Source of the DNA: Russula earlei
Lineage: Eukaryota > Basidiomycota > Agaricomycetes > Russulales > Russulaceae
Length of the DNA: 58,259 nt
NCBI GenBank assembly: GCA_025769875.1
Contig: JAGFNK010000333.1
Span: 1-58,259, forward strand
Direction of reading: 5' to 3'
Positions 26,091 to 36,090 of this stretch are shown piece after piece; positions within the stretch are counted from its first letter, which is position 1; each line of letters begins with the position of its first letter. Both the position numbers and the translations under genes were made by a program. The notes under the pieces were generated by a model. The model was not told the origin of the DNA. It did not search any database and saw only the letters and a program-made list of their open reading frames with translations.

Positions 26091-26790
26091 TTGCGCAGCT
26101 TTGTCCACCACCATGACCGTGCTTGTACTTGATGCCGACATGACCCCTGGCACACCGTTCAGACCGGGTTCAACATTGTTTACGCTGCGAGAATTTACTT
26201 CCTCCGATCCATGCACGAGAGGCATGCTGTCATGAGACTGATGGTCTGACCCAGTCCGGCGTTGGCTATGCAGCGTTCAAGGGAAGTACTTATTTACCTT
26301 ACAGACGAGGATGTTTGCGTTTCTCAGTCCGAATAGGTATTAGACCATCGGAAGGCGCTGATACATCCTATTGAGGCACGTATAGCGTCCTCTTTCGTGT
26401 AATAATTTGACAAAAAGAGGTGTTTTTTTTTTTTACTGAAATGCGGATTCCTGTTCGGATCGGAATATACATCTTACTAAAAAATGAGTGGTCTAGTCGC
26501 CGTCTTGTGTGTTCAGACTATCGTAGATAGTGATGGCTGCGTGGGTGAGGAATAGGCGTTCGCTCGAGAGGAAGGGTAGACAAGGAGAGGAGGTGGGGGC
26601 AAGAGTGCGAACGCAAGAGCGACCGCGTGCGGGACGAGAGCGGCAACGATGGCGCGCGCGCGAGGTGCTTTGGACGAAAGAAGGGGCGATCACGAGACGG
26701 ACGCTGCGTGACGCCAATCCGATCCGATTCACGCGCGCAGCCGCAACGGTCAGTTTACACTATGTTTATGCAGACGTATGCTGCGAATAG
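26091..26790. other. Intergenic, no gene seen
   Basis: It contains a T run near 26425 and an Arg-codon-rich GC stretch at about 26530-26720 that is open in two directions without domain support. Confidence 0.4.
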
Positions 26791-26797
26791 TATAAAG
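26791..26797 (+). promoter_or_regulatory. TATA element of the 141-residue gene (plus copy)
   Basis: TATAAAG is followed 15-20 bp later by CTTCCCATCTGA. The minus-strand paralogue has TATAAAG followed by CTTCCCATCTGA at similar spacing, so the core promoter and TSS region are conserved between the two genes. Confidence 0.65.
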
Positions 26798-27007
26798 GTG
26801 CGGAGGCTTCCCATCTGACACTCCAACTCCAGCGTCCCAATCAGCCTTGTATGTCCTTCACTCTCCTCGCAGCGTCCCCATGCTAAAGCTATCTTAGCTT
26901 GAACAAGTTCAATCTCGATCTTGTCCAGGTTGGTCTTCTACGACCTAGCATGCCTCGTTCCCTGATCCCCAGTGACGTTTACCGACACAAAGTCCCCACC
27001 TCATTAG

Positions 27008-27489
27008 ATGCAACTCGAAGACGTCACCTTCAAGAATCATTCTGGTTTCAACCTCACCATGATTTTGCCGGATGGTTATCAGAACGCCTTCCCAAATGGG
27101 ACTATAACAAGCTTTACCGACACCGGAAAATATCACGTCAAGGACGGCAGCGACTCAGTATATTCTTTCACGTACGAAATCAATGAATATATCGCCTCTG
27201 TCAACCTGACCAACATCTCTGTGGTAAGTTATCGTCTACTCTCGTCCGTACTTCATTAAATCTTGGGTTCTCTTACAAGGGGGGGTATGTCGCCTTCGAG
27301 AATTATGCTGGTTTCGAAATCACCGTGATTTCGGCTAGCAGTGAGGAGAATATACCAAATGGGAGTACTCGAAACTTTTTCATCCCTGGATCATATACCG
27401 TCAAGAGGACGGACTCGGACAAGACAATTTATATCTTCAACTACCACAAGGGTACTGCCGCCGTCCGACTAAATGGGCTCGCAAAGTGA
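27008..27489 (+). CDS. Unrecognised 141-residue two-repeat protein (plus copy)
   Basis: Coding exons 27008-27223 and 27280-27489 total 426 nt (141 residues plus stop). A phase-0 intron (GTAAGT..TACAAG) separates two repeats. Repeat 1 (residues about 6-66) reads VTFKNHSGFNLTMILPDG, then NGTITSFTDTGKYHV, then YSFTYEINEYIASVNL. Repeat 2 (about 75-139) reads VAFENYAGFEITVIS, then NGSTRNFFIPGSYTV, then YIFNYHKGTAAVRLNGL. The pattern of alternating hydrophobics suggests a small beta-sandwich, duplicated. Two further introns lie upstream in the 5'UTR (26849-26897 and 26929-27007); the ATG is the first codon after the second. No signal peptide or membrane segment is seen. I do not recognise the family. 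The tail-to-tail paralogue at 28571-29060 has the same structure. Confidence 0.75.
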
Positions 27490-28570
27490 ATCGGTCAACT
27501 CTGATCCATACGCATTTTGCCCAAAGATCGAGGATGCCAACCAAAGTCAACCACGAGAAACTCTGCCAGTCCTACGTGACTTCGGATTCGATTAGCGTGT
27601 GCCTGTACTGCTCGATATCGTTTACTTTGTACTTCCGTTTGCCCTGAATGCCTTTGAGTCTTGCCTGCTCCATTTTTTTTTTTTGTACCGAACACCGACA
27701 TAACGTTCGAGGGTTGACGAGTGTTTGAAGCACTTCTTGGCTTGCCTATAAATTTTCCTTTTATGGTAGTGTAAGGTATTGGAATCATGTGTTCGCCCTC
27801 ATTCCTCTTCCCTTTCCTCCCCCTTTGTCTCACCTCGCCACCTCACCACCGATCACCACCTGTCGCCACCGCTGTACGCGAGCGCTCGCAGCCCAAGTGC
27901 CTCGCGGTTCCTTGTGCACGATCCTGATCGCTGTCTTGATGCCTTGCGTCATCACTTGGTCTCTTGCGGTCTTGACTCCCCTTTCATACCTGTATCCCTT
28001 TAGTCTCTATCTCGTTGGTCTTTTGTATATAAAACCTCTCTAGCCAGTCCTTGGAATGGAAGTTTTGCTTTCCCCACTCTAAACATCTACCTGCCTCAAG
28101 ACGTCCGGAGTTCTCATCGCGTCCATGTTCGACATTTCACCCGGGTTCGCTCACCTCTCGCATTGGGTGTGTACTGGAAATTGGATAAAGACACCAGCCT
28201 TACGAACTCACAAGCGTGTCCTCCAGGATCACTACAGTAGGAGTATCCAACCTCGCGAGATGTCCAAAGCTCTCATCGGCTCTCAGAAGTTGTGTCGGAG
28301 TCCAACTCAATCACACACAACAAAATGGAGCTCATGAGATTCGTGCACGCTAAGCAGAAGTGGAGATACGAGTAAACAATATCAACCAGCATAGGCACGA
28401 GTGAAAACGTCCGGAGTTGAATCCGAAATCATGGAGGGCTGACAGACTTTGTTCATAATAATCGACTTGGTCGGTTCCCATCCTCACTTCTTGGGCTAAA
28501 AATATCGATGTATATGGATTAGAGTTGATCAACAGGCTGATGTCCAAGAGTAAGCATGTTAACTTACGTC
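27490..28570. other. Spacer between the paired genes
   Basis: It contains a T run near 27675 and a TATATAAAACC motif near 28026 followed by a pyrimidine-rich leader and an ATG at 28124, but no convincing open frame. Nothing firm is called. Confidence 0.4.
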
Positions 28571-29060
28571 TTACTTCGAAACCTCACGCAAGTCGACGAA
28601 GGCAGTACCCCTCTGGAAGTTGAACCTAAAAATTGCGGGGAAAGGGGGTGGCGTGCCGTCTCTGACCAAATATATTCCAGTGGAACTCGCCAAAGTGACG
28701 TCCCATCGGGGAAAAGGTTGCACCAGACCGGTAGGAAAGACCAACGAGAGATCACGGGATTCAGAACTATTCTTGAATGTGACCTGCTTCTCCTACGAGG
28801 TTGGGGAGATTAGATATAACTGGCGGGTTGATGTCCGTCCAGAAATGATAACTTACTGCGAAAAAGGAAGAAAGTTCGACTGTGGTGACACACCGAAGGA
28901 GCGTGAAGGAAAAGATTGGCATGTTCCCAAAATTGACAAAATATTGCCCAATCATTTCCCAACGTCCTGTGGTGTACATTTTCAAGTCTTTCACCTGACC
29001 ATCCGGTAAAATCACCGTGAGGTCGTAGCCAGTATTATTTATGAAGGTGAAACTTGGCAT
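28571..29060 (-). CDS. Unrecognised 141-residue two-repeat protein (minus copy)
   Basis: Coding exons 29060-28857 (204 nt) and 28792-28571 (222 nt) again total 426 nt, 141 residues. The phase-0 intron (GTAAGT..CTCGTAG, 64 bp) lies at the same repeat boundary as in the plus copy. Repeat 1: FTFINNTGYDLTVILPDG, then FSFTLL and TTVEL. Repeat 2: VTFKNSSESRDLSLVFPTG, then STGIYLV, then FRFNFQRGTAFVDL. The 5'UTR carries two introns (29233-29174 and 29136-29061), and the exon between them, like its counterpart, contains AGTTCAATCTCGA and ends CTTGTYCAG. The reading frames have diverged strongly while length and splice layout are kept, which argues for two working genes. Function unknown. Confidence 0.75.
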
Positions 29061-29288
29061 CTAAAATGAGGTTGGGGAGTTTGGGTCAGTCGAGACGCTG
29101 GAGGGAGGAGCACTACGATCAGTCGTAGACACCTACCTGAACAAGGTCGAGATTGAACTTCAAGCCAAGATTGCTGTAGGAGAAATATATCTCAGCTTAA
29201 TGGGAGAGACTGGAAAGAAATTGGAAGACGCACAAGGCTGACTGGGTTGGAGTTGTTGGAGAATCAGATGGGAAGAGTTTGGACAGCT

Positions 29289-29295
29289 CTTTATA
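29289..29295 (-). promoter_or_regulatory. TATA element of the 141-residue gene (minus copy)
   Basis: Minus-strand TATAAAG, followed downstream by CTTCCCATCTGA at 29271-29260, matching the plus-strand paralogue. Confidence 0.65.
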
Positions 29296-29690
29296 TTACA
29301 TCCTGTAGGTCACCCTGATACTTGACAGAACGTGTAGGCATACAGACAATAAAGTTTGAAATTCCGTTCAACCTGGGGGTGAAAGTGCTGATTACAGTAA
29401 TTTTGCACCCGAAATGACATCCAAAAATGGTAGATGCAAGGTCACGTGAAAAATGTAATAGCTCTCCGTTCTGCAAGATACGTAAGTACTACCCTCAAAC
29501 ACTGAATAGCCAATACTGCACTAAGGTTTGGAGACGTACTAATTGTGATTGTTTGGTAGTCCATTTCAGGCTCCGTGGAAGCTGGTACATCAAGTGAATG
29601 TCGATTGCACGTGAAGGACGCATGAAGCTGAATAGTGCTGGAACTAGTTTGTTGGAGAGTCAAATAGGTATGCCCGTACAATAATTTGTC
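29291..29690 (-). pseudogene. Decayed third member of the 141-residue family
   Basis: Minus-strand frame 29476-29291 reads TIFGCHFGCKITVIST, then NGISNFIVCMPTRSVKY, which lines up with repeat 2 of the plus copy (VAFENYAGFEITVIS, then NGSTRNFFIPGSYTVK). The upstream part (29690-29480) retains CTCTCCAACAAACT-like leader sequence. Repeat 1 is not recognisable and the 3' end runs into the TATA box of the neighbouring gene. It therefore looks like a tandem copy that has been truncated and mutated. Confidence 0.5.
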
Positions 29691-29821
29691 ACTAGGTCAT
29701 CATTTTCTGGGGGTCACGTATTAGCGTTTGATGATGGAAGCTTGAATGCAGAATCGTACCCATGCGTTCATCCATGTCAGATGTCCCTCAGTGTCTGACG
29801 CGCGGTTACACCGGCGATACG

Positions 29822-31860
29822 CTAAAACATCACCACACGGACATCTCGCCCTGCAGTCCTGTCTTCCGTCGCATTCATACCAGCAAGCGCTTTCGAGTGC
29901 CAGTTATACAAATAGAAGTTTAGCAGGCCGTTGCCGCATCCAAACTGTGTGCGCAAGTCGTCAGCCAACAAAACATACCTTAGTACGGTCACATCACCTT
30001 CAGGCCTCGCAGGAACAGTGGATTGTCGATCAGCACGAGCGCATTGAAGACATAGAACTTTGCCTGGTCGGCCATGATGATGGCATCGCCAACCAGTTCT
30101 GTCAATCGGCGTTTTGATAACCCGAGTTCATCTGATCTCTCTACAAAAGCAGTGTCGGACGCGTAGTAATAGAGGCACGCTGCCCCCAGGAGGTCGTGTC
30201 GTGTCGTGTCGTGCACTATCGTCGACGACATTATGTAGAACGAGAAGAAGTCAGTAATGACGCGCGATTCCGACTATCTATGATAAGCCGTTGGCTATGA
30301 ATAGGAATCGTCATGGGAGAACTCGCCTCTACGACGTTCGTCCACACAACTTGCCCTGGCCGCCGACCTGTTGATGCCGCCTTTTCTCCTTTTCCGCGCC
30401 CACTGAGGAACGGGTGCCGTATGTTCTCTTTCTCTAGTAGCGGTATCATGTATAATCGCTCCATATACCGTTTGAAAGGTTTTGTAACCGCCACCACATA
30501 TCTTTCCTCCATTTCCCTAAGGCCGGTGGAGGAGAGTGAGATGGTCGACGGCACCTTGTACTGCCGAACCATGCGCGCGATAGTCATGTTACGAGGCACG
30601 CACGTGGATTTGACACGTGGATTTGACATCGACAAGCTTGGCCACGTTGAGGTTGCGGTGGTAGCATCTGCATGTAGAGGTCGACGTGGGAAGCACAACT
30701 CCTGCCGTGAGCTGGCATTGTCGCGCTATCTGCTTTATCAGCAGGGGAGTGAGACGCTTAGACCGTAACTTCTTGTGCACACAAAGGAAGTTGATCTCGA
30801 CCACACGGAGATCTCTAATGATAAATCAGTACTAACAAACCTGGAACAGGTGTACCAAATTTTACTTCTCTCGAACAGGTTAATAGGAACACCAGAGACA
30901 AAGGCCACCAATTCCTTGTTGGATGAGACAGGAACACCAAGGTGCAATTCCCTCTGCCACCCTGGGCATCAGCGCCCTGTAGGTCAGATGATCGGATGGC
31001 GAGTTGAAAACTAGATAAAATATCGGCATACCATTGCAGGAACTCCGCTGTGTATTGGAACCGGAACCCAGCTTGCTCATCCTCGACGTAGTTAGCTGAC
31101 AGAAGTTTATACACCTCCTCGAGCTGAGCGAGGAGTAAGTGATCAAGTTATTAAACGATGAAACTGTTGAGACTTGGGCAGTGTCCAATATGTCGATGAT
31201 GGCCCACTCAGAGTCCTTAGGAAGTAGGAATGGGTCTTGCCTGACCCCCTCTGAGTTTGGAAGGCACGATGAAGCCATCTTCCTCTGGATTCCCATCGTC
31301 TGGGCTTGCAAGGTCACATGCGGAGTGAATGCGACGCACCGTAGTGAGGCACATGTTGGGTCGCCCAGAACTATATACCATCGAAGTCCGTCAATACGAG
31401 AACCCCGTGACAATATACTCCACTCTCTGGACAACGTACCTTATGATCCCGGATTACTTTTCGGTTCTTTCCACCCAACCCGACCTTTCCTTCTGCCACG
31501 CCCTTCGGGTAAACTTGTCTGAGCACTTCGCGTACGGTCTCCTTGTCTGTACTAGCAGCCGGGGAAGCTTCTCCGTACTCCTCCTTGACTTTCGCGACGA
31601 ATTGATGGGCGACTGTCTGGTGAACAGAGTCTCCTTTGAACGCAGAGTGCGTGGGCAACCATTTCGCGTTTCATTCCTTATGGAAGGAAGGACGCGATGG
31701 ACTGGGCTCAGAAGGTACGGCTGCGGGCATTTCTTCTGCATGCGACTCGGGGACAGAATGATCGTCTTCACCGGGCTCCACTTCGGATGTGTGTTGCGTC
31801 TATGGAGAATCATCGTCGTGTGGTGCTTTGGTTTGGATAGCCACGATGAAGGTGAGCGCG
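29822..31860 (-). pseudogene. NMT1: Broken N-myristoyltransferase gene copy
   Basis: Most of a glycylpeptide N-tetradecanoyltransferase can be followed in order on the minus strand: [167 protein letters not shown] and a C-terminal NGLLNFYLYNW. Several intron positions are intact. Breaks seen: an in-frame TGA near 31624; frameshifts near 31250 and around 30915-30960; loss of the residues normally preceding TAGVVLP; and a 13 bp tandem duplication at 30601-30626 that shifts frame. NMT is normally a single-copy essential enzyme, so an intact gene should exist elsewhere. Confidence 0.88.
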
Positions 31861-31879
31861 TGGGGTAACACGTTGACCA

Positions 31880-32435
31880 ATGACGCTGTCAGATCGACGG
31901 GCCGGCAGTAATGGAAGAAGAGCATTCCTTTTATCGTGTAGTGTTAATTGGTAAGCGAACATGATCGTGTAGCGCGCTGGATCGGTACGCTTGAGTTCGT
32001 GATGCTGGATATGAGGACAGAGGGGAGAGGAAGGGCAGAGAGCATGCTTAGCACTTTGAGACAGAAGGCAGTGGAAGGCGACTAGGAAAAGGCTGCATTC
32101 GAGAGAGGTAGCTAAAGGATTTTGAATACAGGAAAGTGCCTAAGGCAGTATGAGATGAAAATAGGGATCATGAGAGAGAATCGAGAACGCGCGAGATATG
32201 AAACACGAAGACAACAAGATCATATGGAACACGAAAGATCGCACCTAAGTCATAGAAAACTGCACAGATAAACCTCACAACTGATCTTGAGGAGAAAGGG
32301 ACGCGGCGAGGGAGACGTCGGCGAAGCGCGCTAAGGGCATCAAGCCCTTGCGTACAGTGGCGACGAGGGTGGCAATGGAGGAGGCGCACGAGAGGGGCGT
32401 GGCACGGAGTCGAGGCTCGGGTGATTAAGGGTCCA
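31880..32435. other. Intergenic, nothing recognised
   Basis: Upstream flank of the NMT copy; no domain, repeat boundary or RNA gene seen. The first NMT exon may lie near 31865-31925 but cannot be fixed. Confidence 0.4.
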
Positions 32436-32439
32436 ACTG

Positions 32440-33890
32440 TATTATCTATTTACTGTATATATACGGTTAATACTGTATATGTATATGTATATGTATACCC
32501 TCCAAGCTGAAAGTCAGGTATACAGTAAATATACAGTATATAGTTGTTTAGACAGTTATAGACAGTTACTTCACTCATGCAGTTAAGTAAGAGCATGAAT
32601 GGGTCTGCTTCTCGCAGTGACTCACAGGCATTGACATGTAATTGATTCAGCAATTGTCAATGTTTTTCCCACCTTCATTGCCAGCTGCCAGAACCCATTT
32701 TCTCATACAACGTTGAAGCCATTACTCTTGTCTAGACCTCCTATGGACAACAGTGCATAGTTGTGCTCATTAAGTTTCAGTGTAGGCTGTCAATGCATGG
32801 GTCTTTCACTCCCTGAGTCTTCATGGATGTATTCTTTCACCAGCTGACTGGACATTGTTGGAACAGCTAGCTGATGTTCTTGAGGCATGCCCTTTTCTTT
32901 TGAATTTTAAGACACAACTGATTGTAAACAATAGGTTTTTACCCAGGTTACACTGCACATGTCACAGGCATCAATCCCAACAATCCCATTTGTCCTTCTG
33001 GCATACAAGAAGATGGATCATCATCTGGTCAAGGTATCTAAAGGAGCAACATATGGTCCAGCTCTATGATGTGCTGCACTGGCAGGACAGGGCAAGCTCT
33101 TAAAGTACAAGGTGCTGGCTGAGAACAACCAGTTCTACACTATCACCACAGGTTCACAGTCTAGTGTCCAAATTTGATACCTTACTCAAAAATTCTTGAT
33201 GGCAGCTCTCCATCCATTCTTTTGAGCAGAGTGGTTCAAGCATACTGTTTCACAGGACCTCCAAGGACCACAAAAGGCTGCTGCAGAAAGGCTAGCTGTT
33301 GAGAAGGCTGAGACACTATTCATATATGTTGCTCAGGAGTACTACAATAACTTGGTGTCAGACAATTGTGAACTGCCAGAGACATCTCCATTGAAGCATG
33401 GAAATTTAAGCGCAGGTAACTGGCTCACAGATGTATGCAATGTTGAAATTGCAGCCACATTACCCACTGAGCAATCAGAAGACAACATGATGGAGGAGAT
33501 CCAACAATATTCAGTCATTGGTCTACTAAGCTCATTTGTTTTCAGAAAACACACAGTCCTTCTCTACACCTACTCGCATGGCAAGAGATGTTTTTGCTAT
33601 TCTAGCAATGAGTGTCTCAGTTGAACAAGTGTTCTCAAAGTCGCACCACATTTGCACAGATCTACGGTCATCGCTGAAGGCAGAGACCATCTCAGAAGCT
33701 CTGTTATTGAAGGTATGGATCCAGGAGGGGCTCTTGGATGTGAATGAGCCAAAACCACCACAAAAAAAGCATGGCTCTGCTCAGTAGATTTTGTAATACA
33801 ATAACTGTATAAACAACCGTATAACTGTATATATAGTGTATATAGATAGTAGGCAACTGTATATGTATATTTACGCCGCTGGCCATATAC
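32440..33890 (+). mobile_element. hAT-family DNA transposon relic
   Basis: The right half encodes the conserved hAT C-terminal dimerisation region: ARDVFAILAMSVSVEQVFSK, then ICTDLRSSLKAETISEALL and KVWIQEGLLD (33570-33760). Earlier pieces such as HPFF..AEWFK and EKAETLFIYVAQEYYNNLV (about 33210-33350) fit the preceding part, with frameshifts between. AT-rich inverted ends built of CTGTATATATA and GTATATGTATA lie at about 32440-32560 and 33800-33890, but exact termini and an 8 bp duplication could not be fixed. The catalytic DDE part is missing or unrecognisable, so this is a fragment. Confidence 0.75.
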
Positions 33891-34919
33891 ATATATATTA
33901 TATGGTTGGAGCCTTAGACGAAGGGAGAGATCTAGAGTGGAGACGAAAGGGAATGATAGATAGAGGAGCCCGCTAATGAACGTCGGATACTCGGTACTCC
34001 CCTTCGCAGGCTCCGTAAATGTTCATCGCATGTTGGCATCGACAAAATATAAATATACTAGCCAGGCTCGCATGGCGGGCATCGTGTCGTGATATCCGAC
34101 GACGGCACCGTGTCCTCCGACTCCTTCCTCAATCGTATGTCGTTCAGCAAAGCCGCGTACCGCATGTGCGACAAGGTGGTTTTGTTTTTTTTCGTTATCA
34201 GCCGTCCAAAAACCCGGGAGAGAGAGAGGCAACGTAAAACCAAAAAAAAAAAAAAAAAAAAAAAAAACGGTAGGAAATTGATTTTCGAACTCTGAGGTGC
34301 TGGTCCATGTCTGGGCGAGGGGATGGAGCGTCGAGGGTTGTTGACGCACTTGCTCGACACCCGAGAGAGGGACCCATATCCAGTGTTTCGAGGAGGTGGG
34401 TCCTTTTATTCGTTGATCGACTCTTTCCGTAGCCATCGGGGCCAAGACGGTAAAGAAACGAAACGGATCGCGTTGGCTGACCCCCATGCAGTGCTTGGTG
34501 TCACACACATCGTGGTCCGGCACCCTCCACACCACGTTTTAATTTAGCGTCACTCCATACGGCGCATCGAGGCCGCCGTATATCAGGGAGGACCTACTTC
34601 GACCACGGGGACAGCCAGCCAGGAAGGAAGATCGGATTCGGACCGGTCACGGGAAGCGTTTCTGCTGCATCGTCGGTCAGCGCCGGGCCGATAAGTGAAC
34701 TTGGAACAGTAATTTCATTTATAAGGGGGCCAATGACCAGCCACAAACTGCTATCCATTATATACAGTCTCCGAACAAGCAGGTCCCAGCACATTCCAGG
34801 GAGCCGATTTACTATGTCATGATGGCCCTTGGTCACAACGCATAGCGACGCGAAGATATATATAAAACATTTCTATCCCTTGCGCCTACCTCTAGCCCTC
34901 TTACCCCCCTTGCCAATAG

Positions 34920-35211
34920 TTATATTCTTGAATGACATGGCGATCCGAGATGCTCGTAATGGCTATGAGAAGGGAGACTCTTCCTGGCCATCCGCTCATT
35001 CAGCGAGGCCCACGGATCATTTTTCGACTGAGTCCGCTGCGGGAGATTCGGGATCCACGACTCCTGCGCACTTTCGCCATTTCTGCAAGGTAAAGTCAAC
35101 TTCAATAGGAAAGAGAACCTTGAAGAGGTGCGCGAACTTAGAAGGAAGTGCGAACGATGGAGCAATGCCAACGGCGAGGTAGAATATAGCAAAAATGGTG
35201 GAAGTGCGCAT
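34920..35211 (-). CDS. Small secreted protein (copy 2)
   Basis: Exons 35211-35138 and 35082-34920 total 237 nt, 78 residues. The 55 bp intron begins GTTCGC and ends TTGCAG. The leader MRTSTIFAIFYLAVGIAP then SFALPS is a signal peptide nearly identical to that at 6800. The mature part after the cut (KNGESAQESWIPNLPQRTQ and on) is short, polar, Ser/Arg/His-rich and cysteine-poor. The gene lies inside the 1.55 kb insertion in duplication copy 2. Class only: small secreted protein, function unknown. Confidence 0.6.
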
Positions 35212-35564
35212 TTTGACTTATGAATAGGATTGTGGATTTTTGAACTGTTTGTTTGGTTATGTCAAAATCCTTCAACGTATGTATGAGCAAGATGGCAGCG
35301 GCGTACGAAATGTGGAATGATCCTCGGTAACCAGTACCGGATAGTTTGGAATGGGAATGAATACGACGAGAGAATCGTCGCTGCACGGATTGGCTTTATG
35401 CTCTGGCCCCCTACGGAGGCATTTTTACGCAAATTCCGGATCATGATGGGTAGGGCTATCGCTTCATCAAGTCGCATCATGATCTAGTGTTGATGCGACC
35501 GATCCAATGACGTTTTTAGGCTTACAAGTTGAAAGGATTTGAGGCGGGGGCCATCAGCAAACCA

Positions 35565-36090
35565 CAAAAAAAATTCCCGGGTTTTCGTTGGTTTCCACTG
35601 GTTTCCCAGTTTCCGGAAACTGAAAACCCAGAAACTGGGAAACCTGGTAGACATCATGAAGCACACTGGAAAACAATTCAAGTTTTCTATGGTCACATCA
35701 ACTGTCTGAGTGAGTGACGCTGGCACCTTGCACTGGAATGTGCAGACAATGATGGTGATGATGAATCCCTTCATCATGTTGATGCCTTGATGATATCTGC
35801 ATTCCATGCTGATCTGTATATACCTGAGAGTCCCATCAAGGCTTAGATCTGTATGAGCTTGAATCAACTTCCAATTACAAGTAGAAATGGCAGTATACCC
35901 TATTTCTGACCATTTTTTTCCTACTATACTATAGTTCAACCAGTTTCCATACTTTCAACAGGTTTCTGTTAGTTTCTTAGGTTTCCATGAAAGATACTCT
36001 CAGGTTGTTTCCAGGAAACCAGACATGGGTTTCCCAGTCTCCCGGTTTCCCGGTTTCCGCTGGTTTTTTTTGGTTTCCTGAGGTGAGAAA
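35565..36090. mobile_element. MITE-like element with inverted GGTTTCC-rich ends
   Basis: The left end (about 35565-35650) and right end (about 35940-36090) are built of repeated GGTTTCC/GGAAACC motifs in inverted arrangement, with an A-rich or T-rich run (CCACAAAAAAAATT and GGTTTTTTTTGG) in each. The centre has no coding capacity. Exact termini and a target duplication are not resolved, so this is a tentative call. Confidence 0.4.

Noticed and set aside
32168..32389. A 73-codon minus frame upstream of the NMT copy
   Set aside because: No homology recognised, no start or splice support, Arg-rich composition from GC-rich DNA.
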